Assembly (NCBI GenBank): GCA_037137375.1
Contig: JBAXKJ010000016.1
Coordinates: 62,001-126,000 of the forward strand
Origin: CAINVV01 sp037137375
GTDB taxonomy: Bacteria > Bacteroidota > Bacteroidia > Bacteroidales > Prolixibacteraceae
Direction of reading: 5' to 3'
DNA length: 64,000 nt
Of this stretch, positions 37,075 through 45,619 are shown piece after piece. The position numbers and the translations under genes were made by a program. The notes under the pieces are model-generated. The model saw only the letters and a list, made by a program, of their open reading frames with translations, did not search any database and was not told where the DNA came from. Numbering within the stretch: the stretch's first letter is position 1; the number at the start of each line of letters is the position of its first letter.

Positions 37075-38124
37075 ATGAAAGCAGCTATTATCAGAACGTA
37101 CGGAAAAATAGCACAAGAAGAAATCCCCAATCCAGTTTTGGCGGATGATCAGGTTTTAGTGAGAGTGAGGTACGCCAGTATCTGTGGCTCTGACCAACAT
37201 ATCTTCAAGGGTGAATTTCATCCCCGCACCAAATTGCCACTGATTCCAGGACATGAATTCGCCGGGATCGTAGAAGCGGTTGGAAAAGATGTAAAGAACT
37301 TCCAGCCGGGTGAAAAAGTGACAGTCGACCCGATTCTCTGGTGTGGTAAATGTGCAGCCTGTCAGGTGGGTCATTATCCTGCCTGCATCTCCTTGAAATT
37401 AATCGGGATAGATATGGATGGCGGTTTTGCGGAGCTAATTGCGGTTCCAGCTCACACCGTTTTTAAGATACCAACTCACATTTCTGACGAGCTGGCAGCG
37501 CTCATCGAGATCCTTTCGATAGGATTTCATGCCTCCTCCAGGGCAGGATTGAAGGAAACGGATGATATTCTGATCATGGGGGCGGGTAAGGTAGGACAGT
37601 CAATTCTTCATGCTGCAAGCACCATCACCAAAGGAAGAATCATACTGGCAGACATTTTGGACGACCGGCTCGCGATTGCTTTAAAAGCCTTCCCTGACCT
37701 GATAACCATCAACACAACCCGCACGGATCCTGTCGCTTTTATTAAAGAACTCACAAATGGCCGGGGAGTGGATATTGCCTTCGAAGCCGTCGGGCATGAC
37801 GTAAAAGTGGAAGGCAGGATGAACCCGGCAAGGACATGTATCAACGCTATCAAGGGTGGTGGGACGGTCTGTGTGCTGGGACTCGGCGATCATCCTACCG
37901 AAATTCTAATGAAGGAGCTCATCTGGAAGGAAGCAAAAATTGTTTCTTCCCGTGTCAGCCATGGCGAATTTGCGAAGGCTATTGATGCGCTGGACAAGAA
38001 GACGATTCATCCGGAGAATATGATCACAGGAATCCTGGATCTGAAAGATGCGCAGAAAGGCTTTGAATTACTGGAATCCGAGCCAGGCAAACACCTAAAG
38101 ATTCTCCTCCGTATCGAAGATTAA
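37075..38124 (+). CDS. Zinc-dependent medium-chain alcohol dehydrogenase
   Basis: A 349-residue MDR-family dehydrogenase. The catalytic zinc site has Cys in ICGSDQHIF and the GHEFAGIV motif. The structural zinc loop reads WCGKCAACQVGHYPAC, with four cysteines. The NAD(P) Rossmann loop is ILIMGAGKVGQSIL. The sequence is closest in pattern to sorbitol/threonine-type dehydrogenases; the substrate is not clear. It follows the ROK gene after 175 bases, and the thymidylate-synthase-like gene starts 29 bases downstream. Confidence 0.88.
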   Translation: MKAAIIRTYGKIAQEEIPNPVLADDQVLVRVRYASICGSDQHIFKGEFHPRTKLPLIPGHEFAGIVEAVGKDVKNFQPGEKVTVDPILWCGKCAACQVGHYPACISLKLIGIDMDGGFAELIAVPAHTVFKIPTHISDELAALIEILSIGFHASSRAGLKETDDILIMGAGKVGQSILHAASTITKGRIILADILDDRLAIALKAFPDLITINTTRTDPVAFIKELTNGRGVDIAFEAVGHDVKVEGRMNPARTCINAIKGGGTVCVLGLGDHPTEILMKELIWKEAKIVSSRVSHGEFAKAIDALDKKTIHPENMITGILDLKDAQKGFELLESEPGKHLKILLRIED

Positions 38125-38153
38125 ACTTAAAAAAACATTAACAATACGCTAAT

Positions 38154-39041
38154 ATGAAGAATATCCCTGTCATCTCCATCACTGAAAAGACCTTGGCCGA
38201 GGCTTATGAGGCTGCCATTATCGCCGTTTACGAAAAGGGAACCCGTTTCAAGACCCAGTATGACAAACCGGATGACCCGGAAAGCATGGACTGCACCATC
38301 AATATTACCATTGAGGAGCCCGAAACGGATCCGATGATTCATATGGCTTTCCCGGGAGGAATTGAAGAGCTGAAGGAATATGTGATGGAACTGAAAGGAT
38401 ACAAGGATCACTGGACGAAAAACATGAATGTGGAAAGCGATAAACGCTGGGAGTATACTTACCATGGCAGGTTGCAAAATTATGGTGTCTGGAAGGAGTT
38501 GGTCGATGGCGTGTCGGTTGAGGCGGGAAAGATGAAAGTGGATCAGATTCAGATAGTGATCGATAAGTTATCGAAGCAGCCTTATACGCGCCAAGCACAG
38601 ATGATTACGTGGATGCCGGACATTGACAATGACTGTTTCGATCCACCGTGTCTTCAGTCCTTATGGTATAGAATTCTGGAAGATGAGGATGGTGTCTGGT
38701 GGTTGAATTGCAATGTCAGGTTCAGGAGTAACGATGCCTGGGGGGCGAATTTCATGAACATGTTTGGCTTTATTCAATTCAACAAGGAGGTGATCGCAGC
38801 AGGTGTTGCAGCTAAGACCGGAAGGACGGTTAAGCTGGGTCGCATGAACTGGCAAGCCGATTCTTTTCATATCTACGGCAAAGATCTGGTAATTGCAAAA
38901 GAACGGCTACTCGACCGGATCCACGACATGAGTTTCGAAGAGCGTACCATGAGTTTCAACGATGAATTCTTCCGTGAAATGTATGACCAGGCCGAGGAGC
39001 AGATTATTCAGAAAATAAAGAACTACGACCAGAGCCATTGA
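38154..39041 (+). CDS. Thymidylate synthase-fold protein
   Basis: A 295-residue ThyA-superfamily protein. It keeps the active-site Cys (C166 in DPPCLQSLWYR) and, by alignment to E. coli ThyA, the counterparts of Arg166/Asp169 (R191 and D194 in FRSND), Asn177 (N202), and His207/Tyr209 (H239 and Y241 in DSFHIYG). Overall similarity to E. coli ThyA is low and the His after the catalytic Cys is replaced by Leu. It may be a true but divergent thymidylate synthase or a dUMP/dCMP hydroxymethylase-like enzyme. Its place between a dehydrogenase and carbamate kinase is unexplained. Confidence 0.75.
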   Translation: MKNIPVISITEKTLAEAYEAAIIAVYEKGTRFKTQYDKPDDPESMDCTINITIEEPETDPMIHMAFPGGIEELKEYVMELKGYKDHWTKNMNVESDKRWEYTYHGRLQNYGVWKELVDGVSVEAGKMKVDQIQIVIDKLSKQPYTRQAQMITWMPDIDNDCFDPPCLQSLWYRILEDEDGVWWLNCNVRFRSNDAWGANFMNMFGFIQFNKEVIAAGVAAKTGRTVKLGRMNWQADSFHIYGKDLVIAKERLLDRIHDMSFEERTMSFNDEFFREMYDQAEEQIIQKIKNYDQSH

Positions 39042-39114
39042 TGGATATTTATCATATCCAGTTCAGGAAACTGTCACTAATTTAGGCCTGGATTAACCAA
39101 GGAACTATCTTACC

Positions 39115-40071
39115 ATGAAAAAACTGGCTGTTGTCGCTTTGGGTGGAAACGCTTTGTTACGCGATAACGAGAAAGGAACTATTGAACAACAGGAATCGCA
39201 TACGGAGGAGACTATTGAGAACCTGCTCTTCCTGGTAAGGGAAGGATACGATCTCATCATCACTCACGGGAATGGCCCTCAGGTTGGAAACATTTTATTG
39301 CGAAATGATGCCGGCGAACAGGTTTACGGAATCTCCAGCATGCCATTGGATATTTGTGTGGCAGATTCGCAGGGAGGCATCGGTTACATGATCGAACGGA
39401 TCTTCCGGAATATCCTCAATAAATACAAAATTCTACGTAATGTCCTGACCTTGGTGAGCATGGCCGAGGTAGATCCGGAGGACAGCGCTTTTAAGAATCC
39501 AACCAAACGGATTGGCGCAACCTATACCCTCGATCAGGCCAAAGCACTTGAAACGCAAAAAGGCTGGTCATTCAGGGAAAGCAAGAAAGCAGAAAACGGA
39601 TGGAGGCGTGTGGTGCCCTCTCCCACTCCAAAGAAGATTATCAATCTGGAACTTATTGGCGAACTTGCCAGACAAGGCAATATTGTCATCACCTGCGGAG
39701 GCGGCGGTATTCCTGTATTTTACGATGTGGATGGAAATCTAAGGACTGCAGACGCCGTCATTGACAAAGATCTCGCCTCCTCTGTGCTTGCCTCCGGCGT
39801 TGGAGCTGATGAATTTTATATCCTCACCGACGTGTCTTTTATTTACAAGGATTTTGGTCTGCCCACGCAGGAAAAACTAGAATTCCTGGACTATCAGGAT
39901 ACAAAGAAATATCTTGAATTAGGAACTTTTGCAGAAGGAAGTATGGCGCCAAAAATTGTTGCTGCTATGAAATTTGTCGAGAATGGAGGGGTCAAAAGTA
40001 TCATTACCGAGGCTTCCAAATTGGAGGATAAATCTTACGGATCAAAAATTACCATGCATTACGAAACCTAA
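39115..40071 (+). CDS. arcC: Carbamate kinase
   Basis: A 318-residue carbamate kinase. Motifs: VVALGGNALLRDNEKG, ITHGNGPQVGN, and VITCGGGGIPV with the following DKDLASSVLA. The enzyme makes ATP from carbamoyl phosphate, releasing CO2 and ammonia. It is 11 bases upstream of an ornithine carbamoyltransferase gene, the pair of the arginine deiminase pathway, but no arginine deiminase gene (arcA) is in the window. Confidence 0.95.
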   Translation: MKKLAVVALGGNALLRDNEKGTIEQQESHTEETIENLLFLVREGYDLIITHGNGPQVGNILLRNDAGEQVYGISSMPLDICVADSQGGIGYMIERIFRNILNKYKILRNVLTLVSMAEVDPEDSAFKNPTKRIGATYTLDQAKALETQKGWSFRESKKAENGWRRVVPSPTPKKIINLELIGELARQGNIVITCGGGGIPVFYDVDGNLRTADAVIDKDLASSVLASGVGADEFYILTDVSFIYKDFGLPTQEKLEFLDYQDTKKYLELGTFAEGSMAPKIVAAMKFVENGGVKSIITEASKLEDKSYGSKITMHYET

Positions 40072-40082
40072 AATATCTACCT

Positions 40083-41087
40083 ATGCCGCATCTTCTCTAC
40101 AACAAACATTTTTTGAAATTACTTGATTTTCAACCTTCTGAGATTGAATTTCTACTCAACCTTGCCGCAGAACTAAAGTGGGCAAAAAAAAGTGGCACAG
40201 AAGAACCGATCCTGACCGGTAAAAACATCGCACTGATATTCGAAAAAAGCTCAACACGCACCCGCTGTGCCTTTGAAGTTGCAGCATACGATCAGGGTGC
40301 GCATGTTACTTATCTTGGTCCGACAGGCTCCCAGATTGGAACCAAAGAATCGATGAAGGATACGGCCCGGGTCCTGGGCCGGATGTATGACGGAATCCAG
40401 TATCGTGGTTATGGTCAGGAGATGGTCGAAACACTGGCAAAGTATGCCGGAGTTCCGGTATGGAATGGTCTTACGGATGAATTTCATCCGACACAAATTC
40501 TTGCGGACCTCCTGACAATGCGGGAGCATTCGGACAAACCTTTTTCAGAAATTAAGTTTGCGTACCTCGGTGATGCCAGAAATAATATGGGTAATTCCTT
40601 GATGGTTGGAGCAGCGAAAATGGGTATGGATTTTAGGGCCGCTGCGCCGTCAAGGTACCAGCCAACCAGTCAGTTACAGGAAATATGCAGAGGAATAGCC
40701 CTAACAACAGGAGCGAAAATAACCATCACTGAAAATGTTGCGGAAGCGGTGAAGGACTGTGATTTTCTTTACACGGACGTGTGGTTATCCATGGGGGAAT
40801 CCACGGAAGTGTGGCAAGAAAGAATTGAGTTATTAATGCCCTATCAGATTAATTCAGCGGTGATGCAACTCACAGGAAACCCTAAAGTAAAATTTCTGCA
40901 TTGCCTTCCTGCGTATCATAACAGGGAAACCAAAACCGGAGAAGAAATCTTCCAGAGATTTGGCATCGAAGCGATGGAAGTTACGGAGGAAGTTTTCGAG
41001 AGCCGGGCATCCATTGTATTCGATCAGGCCGAGAACAGGATGCATACGATCAAAGCCGTCATGGTGGCAACACTCGGACAATCCTGA
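40083..41087 (+). CDS. Ornithine carbamoyltransferase
   Basis: A 334-residue OTC. Conserved sites: carbamoyl phosphate loop SSTRTRCAFEVA, the DGIQYRGYGQ segment, HPTQILADLLT, the ornithine-binding DVWLSMGE and the catalytic-cysteine loop HCLPAYH. Pairing with carbamate kinase suggests a catabolic role (citrulline to ornithine plus carbamoyl phosphate, then ATP), as with ArcB. An anabolic role (ArgF) cannot be ruled out from sequence alone. Confidence 0.93.
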   Translation: MPHLLYNKHFLKLLDFQPSEIEFLLNLAAELKWAKKSGTEEPILTGKNIALIFEKSSTRTRCAFEVAAYDQGAHVTYLGPTGSQIGTKESMKDTARVLGRMYDGIQYRGYGQEMVETLAKYAGVPVWNGLTDEFHPTQILADLLTMREHSDKPFSEIKFAYLGDARNNMGNSLMVGAAKMGMDFRAAAPSRYQPTSQLQEICRGIALTTGAKITITENVAEAVKDCDFLYTDVWLSMGESTEVWQERIELLMPYQINSAVMQLTGNPKVKFLHCLPAYHNRETKTGEEIFQRFGIEAMEVTEEVFESRASIVFDQAENRMHTIKAVMVATLGQS

Positions 41088-41120
41088 ATAAATAGCTACA
41101 TGCAGGTCTGATTTAGAGCC

Positions 41121-41954
41121 TTACCAGCAGGTATTCGTTTTGATGGCCCAAACTGTCTCAGGGTCTATATTTTCCTTTTCAAGATCCTTGAAGTACTTGT
41201 ACGTGCCGACTTTTAATTCGATGGTGGCCTCTTCATCGCAAACGATCATTCCATGTGAATGAAGCTGCAATGCGGTGATTGTCCACATGTGGTTGACTGC
41301 TCCCTCTACCGCCTTGTGCAGCGCACGGGCCTTGTTGTGTCCGGTAACGAGTACCAAAACTTCCTGGGCATCCATAATAGTTCCAACGCCCACCGTCAGC
41401 GCAGTTTTAGGGACCTGGTTCACATCGTTGTTGAAAAATCGGCTGTTGACGAGCTTTGTGTCATGATTGAGCGCTTTGTCGCGTGTCCTGGAGGTCAAAC
41501 TGGATCCAGGCTCATTAAATGCGATGTGACCATCGGCTCCAACCCCACCTAAGAATAGATCAATGCCTCCGACAGATTTTATTTTAGCTTCATATCTGCT
41601 GCACTCCATTCTTAGATCCGGCGCATTACCATCCAGCAAATTGACATTTTCGGGTTTGATATCGATGAACTTGAAAAAATTATCCCACATGAAGGTGTAG
41701 TAGCTTTGCGGGTGGTTGCGGGATATTCCAACATACTCGTCCATGTTGAAAGTAATCACATTCCTGAACGAGACCCTGCCTTCGTTGTACAGTTTGATCA
41801 ATTCGATATATGTACCCAATGGTGTACTCCCGGTAGGTAGTCCGAGAACAAAAGGGTTCTCCGGTGTCGGATTGCAATGCCCTATTTTCTGGGCAATATA
41901 ATTGGCAGACCATGTGGCTACACTGCTTGCTTCAGGTTGAATGATTAGTCTCAT
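41121..41954 (-). CDS. nagB: Glucosamine-6-phosphate deaminase
   Basis: A 277-residue NagB, converting glucosamine-6-phosphate to fructose-6-phosphate and ammonia. Motifs: LGLPTGSTPLGTY, the active-site Asp in FNMDEYVGISRNHPQSY, and LFLGGVGADGHIAFNEPGSS with the catalytic Asp, His and Glu. It is transcribed alone, convergent with the OTC gene. The length is slightly above the E. coli enzyme (266). Confidence 0.96.
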   Translation of the reverse strand: MRLIIQPEASSVATWSANYIAQKIGHCNPTPENPFVLGLPTGSTPLGTYIELIKLYNEGRVSFRNVITFNMDEYVGISRNHPQSYYTFMWDNFFKFIDIKPENVNLLDGNAPDLRMECSRYEAKIKSVGGIDLFLGGVGADGHIAFNEPGSSLTSRTRDKALNHDTKLVNSRFFNNDVNQVPKTALTVGVGTIMDAQEVLVLVTGHNKARALHKAVEGAVNHMWTITALQLHSHGMIVCDEEATIELKVGTYKYFKDLEKENIDPETVWAIKTNTCW

Positions 41955-42204
41955 TTAGGCGAGTATTTTAATTACTGAATGAAGTCTCAAAATTGTGAAA
42001 ATTTATAGAACAATCCATCCAGAAATTGAAAAAGAAGACAATTAATTTATTAAACCTTTGTTAAATTTTCAAGTCAAAAGTTAATTATCAAGGATCCTAT
42101 CTATTATTGATCCTTTTTTTTTGTATCCTGTCGGCGAATTGGCCGTAACAATAAATATTTTAGTTCAGTTTTATGGTAGAAAAAATAGATCAGGAGATTA
42201 AGGC
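41955..42204. other. Divergent region between nagB and the DUF5686 gene
   Basis: A 250-base AT-rich gap with outward-facing genes. It holds a terminator-like hairpin in the plus direction (42090-42122). I see no clear TAnnTTTG box for either gene; TATTTTAG near 42157 is a partial match for the plus-strand gene. Confidence 0.5.
42090..42122 (+). terminator. Terminator-like hairpin upstream of the DUF5686 gene
   Basis: AAGGATC and GATCCTT form a perfect 7-base stem around a 12-base loop, followed by seven further T residues. No plus-strand gene ends just before it: the OTC gene ends 1 kb away with nagB in between on the other strand. It may block read-through antisense to nagB or act as an attenuator in the downstream leader. 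Confidence 0.55.
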
Positions 42205-44658
42205 ATGAATAAAAATATCTCACTGATTTTCTTATTTACATTACTTTCAGCACAACTCCTGCTGGCTCAAAAAACCGTAGTTACAGGTAAAATTACAGAG
42301 GCAAAAACAGGAGAACCTATACCTTACGCTACCATCGTTTTCAAGGGCACCTACATAGGCACGATGTCAGATTTGAATGGGAATTTTAATCTGAGTACAC
42401 TCACTCCTACCGCTCAAATTGAAATCTCTTCCATCGGTTTTAAAAAGGTAGATGTCCCTGTAAAAATCAACCAGTCAGTCAACCTCAATGTTAAACTTGA
42501 GGAGGACGTGATTATGACGGGTGAGGTGGTAGTAAAGCCCGGAGAAAACCCCGCCATTCCGCTTTTCAGAAAAATCATCGAGCATAAGAAAGAAAATAAT
42601 CCCGCAGATTTTCCTTCCTGGCACAGCAAATTGTACTCGAAGACTGAAGTGGATTTAAAAAACGTCGACAGGTCCCTGCGTACCAAGAAGCTGTTGAAAT
42701 CTTTCGATTTTGTATTCGACTACATCGACTCGCTAAAGACAGAGGGTAAGGCCTTCCTGCCCGTTTTCTTCTCAGAAACATTTTCCAATTATTACCATGA
42801 AACCGGTAGTACCAAGGATCGGGAAGATATCATTGCAAATAAGGCCTCCGGCATGACTTCCAACATGATTTCAAAATTCACAGGAAAAATTTACGAAGGA
42901 CTAAATCCATATGATAATTACCTGTCCATTAGCGATGTAAGTCTTGTTTCACCTTTAAATACACTTGGACTACAGTTCTATAAATTTTACCTCATCGACA
43001 GTACTTTTCATGATGGGAAAAAATACTATGAGCTTTCATTTAAACCCAGAACATTGCAAAGTCCCACTTTCAAAGGAAAACTTTGGGTAGAAGGTGGCAG
43101 TTTTGCCGTCACAAAAATAGACCTTCAACTATCAGAAAAGGCCAATATCAACTTCGTCAACAATTTCAAGTACGCGGTAGAATTTGCAAAAACCGGCGAA
43201 AAATGGACCCCAAAGAATGAGCAGATCGTTCTGGATGTGGATATTCAAAAGAATCCAAAGTCAAAAAGGATTGGTGTGATCGGAAGAAAAAACAATTTCT
43301 ATGAGGACTTCACTTTTGAAGAAGCAGCCAAGGTTAAAATTCAGGCCAGCGAACGCATTTCAGTGCGCGATGATGCCATGAACAAGGATGAGAAATTCTG
43401 GGAGAAATCCCGGCCGATTGAGCTGCAGAAAAGAGAACTTGGCATATACAAAATGGTTGATTCCATCAAGCATGTTCCCCTGTACAAGACTACTGCCGAG
43501 TATGTCTACATGTTCTATTACGGGTACCGCGACCTTGGAAAGATCGAACTCGGACAATACTACTCTTTCTATTCCAGTAATCCTGTGGAAGGAAACAGGT
43601 TCAAGTTCGGTGCCCGCACTACCATGAAGTTTAATACAAAACTCAGGCTTAACGGTTATGCGGCCTATGGTTCAAAGGATCAGGAATATAAATACAGTGG
43701 TGGGTTCGAGTACTATTTTTCGAAAAAGCCTAAAGATTACCTCTCTGTACAATACAAACATGATTACGAGATCTTCGGCAAAAGCAAGAACGCTTTCATG
43801 ATAGATAATATCCTGAATACGCTGCTGAACAGGAGTCCTTTTAATAAATTGAATATGGTCAGCCGACTGGAAATCAACTACGAGAAAGAATGGTTCCCGA
43901 ACTTCACCAACAAATTTTCTTTTAACCGTTCTCAATATTTCAGCGGTCCTTTTGTCAAGTTTGAAGCACCGTCGGGAGGCATCATTCCCTCTTACAGGGT
44001 GAGCGAACTGAGTCTCAACACCCGGTACGCACCGAATGAATATTATATGCAGGATGGATATGAGAGATCTACTTTCGAAAATTCCAGACCCATATTTAAT
44101 CTCGGCATGTCGATGGGAATAAAGGGTTTAATGGGTGGTGAATTCAACTATTACAAGTTGGAAGCGCAGATTAATCAGAAAATGTATTTGAATCCTTTCG
44201 GTTTTATGTATTACACCATTCAAGCTGGCAAGATATGGGGCGATGTACCTTTCCCAATGATGAAAATACACGAGGGAAACGATACTTATGCGTATGATTT
44301 TTATGCCTTCAACATGATGAATATGCAGGAATTTGTCAGCGACACCTACCTGTCAGTTTTCCTTGAGCACCATTTCCAGGGATATTTCCTAAATAAAATA
44401 CCGCTCTTCAGGAGATTAAAATGGAGGGAACTTGCAGGTGTCAGGTCTTTAATTGGCAGCTACAATCCATCACAGCATACATCAATGCTATTCCCTACCG
44501 GGATGAAAGGTCTCCAGAATAATCCCTACACTGAATTCTCACTGGGATTGGAAAATGTTTTCAAGGTGTTCAAGATCGTAGGTATATGGCGCTACAACAA
44601 ACTCGATGAAACGAAATCAAAATTTGGAGTAGTTGGCACCCTTCAGCTTGTCTTATAA
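42205..44658 (+). CDS. DUF5686 outer-membrane protein with a carboxypeptidase-like regulatory domain
   Basis: An 817-residue exported protein. After the signal peptide (MNKNISLIFLFTLLSAQLLLA) comes a carboxypeptidase-D-like regulatory beta-sandwich (VVTGKITEAKTGEPIPYATI, then GTYIGTMSDLNGNFNLS), then the DUF5686 region with many alternating amphipathic strands and an outer-membrane-like C-terminus (LQLVL). The family is common in Bacteroidota and is thought to be an outer-membrane barrel; its function is not established. No TonB box or plug domain is evident. Confidence 0.88.
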   Translation: MNKNISLIFLFTLLSAQLLLAQKTVVTGKITEAKTGEPIPYATIVFKGTYIGTMSDLNGNFNLSTLTPTAQIEISSIGFKKVDVPVKINQSVNLNVKLEEDVIMTGEVVVKPGENPAIPLFRKIIEHKKENNPADFPSWHSKLYSKTEVDLKNVDRSLRTKKLLKSFDFVFDYIDSLKTEGKAFLPVFFSETFSNYYHETGSTKDREDIIANKASGMTSNMISKFTGKIYEGLNPYDNYLSISDVSLVSPLNTLGLQFYKFYLIDSTFHDGKKYYELSFKPRTLQSPTFKGKLWVEGGSFAVTKIDLQLSEKANINFVNNFKYAVEFAKTGEKWTPKNEQIVLDVDIQKNPKSKRIGVIGRKNNFYEDFTFEEAAKVKIQASERISVRDDAMNKDEKFWEKSRPIELQKRELGIYKMVDSIKHVPLYKTTAEYVYMFYYGYRDLGKIELGQYYSFYSSNPVEGNRFKFGARTTMKFNTKLRLNGYAAYGSKDQEYKYSGGFEYYFSKKPKDYLSVQYKHDYEIFGKSKNAFMIDNILNTLLNRSPFNKLNMVSRLEINYEKEWFPNFTNKFSFNRSQYFSGPFVKFEAPSGGIIPSYRVSELSLNTRYAPNEYYMQDGYERSTFENSRPIFNLGMSMGIKGLMGGEFNYYKLEAQINQKMYLNPFGFMYYTIQAGKIWGDVPFPMMKIHEGNDTYAYDFYAFNMMNMQEFVSDTYLSVFLEHHFQGYFLNKIPLFRRLKWRELAGVRSLIGSYNPSQHTSMLFPTGMKGLQNNPYTEFSLGLENVFKVFKIVGIWRYNKLDETKSKFGVVGTLQLVL

Positions 44659-44711
44659 CATTCGCTGATTCCCGACACTTTAGTTACCTTTGAGACAACC
44701 AAAATTACACG

Positions 44712-45614
44712 ATGCCTATAGCCCATCTCGGTGAAATAACCGGAATTCTGACCGCAATTTGTTGGACCATTTCAGCTCTCACTTTTTCAGTAGCAACCCG
44801 CCGGGCAGGCTCCCTGACAGTCAATCTTTTCAGGCTTCTTTTCGCGATGATTATGTATATCGTCTGGTCGAAAGTGATGAGAGGCCTCTGGCTGCCTACA
44901 GATGCATCGCCCGAATCGTGGAAATGGCTTTCCGTTTCCGGATTGATTGGTTTTGTCCTGGGAGATTACTTCCTCTTCACTTCGTACTCTTATCAATCGG
45001 CCAAGGTTTCTATGCTGATTATGTCACTGGCCCCACCGATTGCCACGTTATTCGGAGTGCTTGTTTTGCACGAAAGCTTTACCTGGCTGAATCTTTTAGG
45101 AATGATCCTCGTTCTATCAGGAATTGCAATCGTTATTCTAAAGCGGGAAGAGGTCGACGAGAAGATGACGCATCGCCTGAATTATCCGGTTAAGGGATTA
45201 TTACTAGCCTTTGGAGGAGCTGCTGGCCAGGGTATTGGCGCTGTATTTTCCAAACTGGGCATGGGCAGTTACGATCCATTTGCCTCCTCCCAAATCAGAA
45301 CTGTCACAGGAATTATCGGGTTTCTCCTCATCATCAGCCTCACCGGTAACTGGAGGAATGTAAGAAGTTCCATCATCCATAACAAAGCGCTTAAGCCTTT
45401 GCTGGTAGGATCCTTTTTCGGTCCGTTTCTGGGTGTTTCACTTAGTCTCCTTGCTTTTCAGCATACCAAAGTCGGCATTGCCTCCACGCTGATAGCTACT
45501 GTTCCGGTCTTTATCCTGATACCTTCCGTCATAATTATGCGTGAAAAATTAAATTGGAAAGAGGTGGTTGGAGCCTTCCTGGCGGTTGGTGGAATGTTTG
45601 TTTTCTTTATCTGA
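44712..45614 (+). CDS. DMT-family transporter (EamA domains)
   Basis: A 300-residue inner-membrane protein with about 10 helices arranged as two EamA repeats (first: GEITGILTAICWTISALTFS to SGIAIVILKR; second: GLLLAFGGAAGQGIGAVFSK to GGMFVFFI). The drug/metabolite transporter superfamily exports or imports small metabolites; the substrate is unknown. It ends 5 bases from the converging stop of the next gene. Confidence 0.88.
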   Translation: MPIAHLGEITGILTAICWTISALTFSVATRRAGSLTVNLFRLLFAMIMYIVWSKVMRGLWLPTDASPESWKWLSVSGLIGFVLGDYFLFTSYSYQSAKVSMLIMSLAPPIATLFGVLVLHESFTWLNLLGMILVLSGIAIVILKREEVDEKMTHRLNYPVKGLLLAFGGAAGQGIGAVFSKLGMGSYDPFASSQIRTVTGIIGFLLIISLTGNWRNVRSSIIHNKALKPLLVGSFFGPFLGVSLSLLAFQHTKVGIASTLIATVPVFILIPSVIIMREKLNWKEVVGAFLAVGGMFVFFI

Positions 45615-45619
45615 AGACC

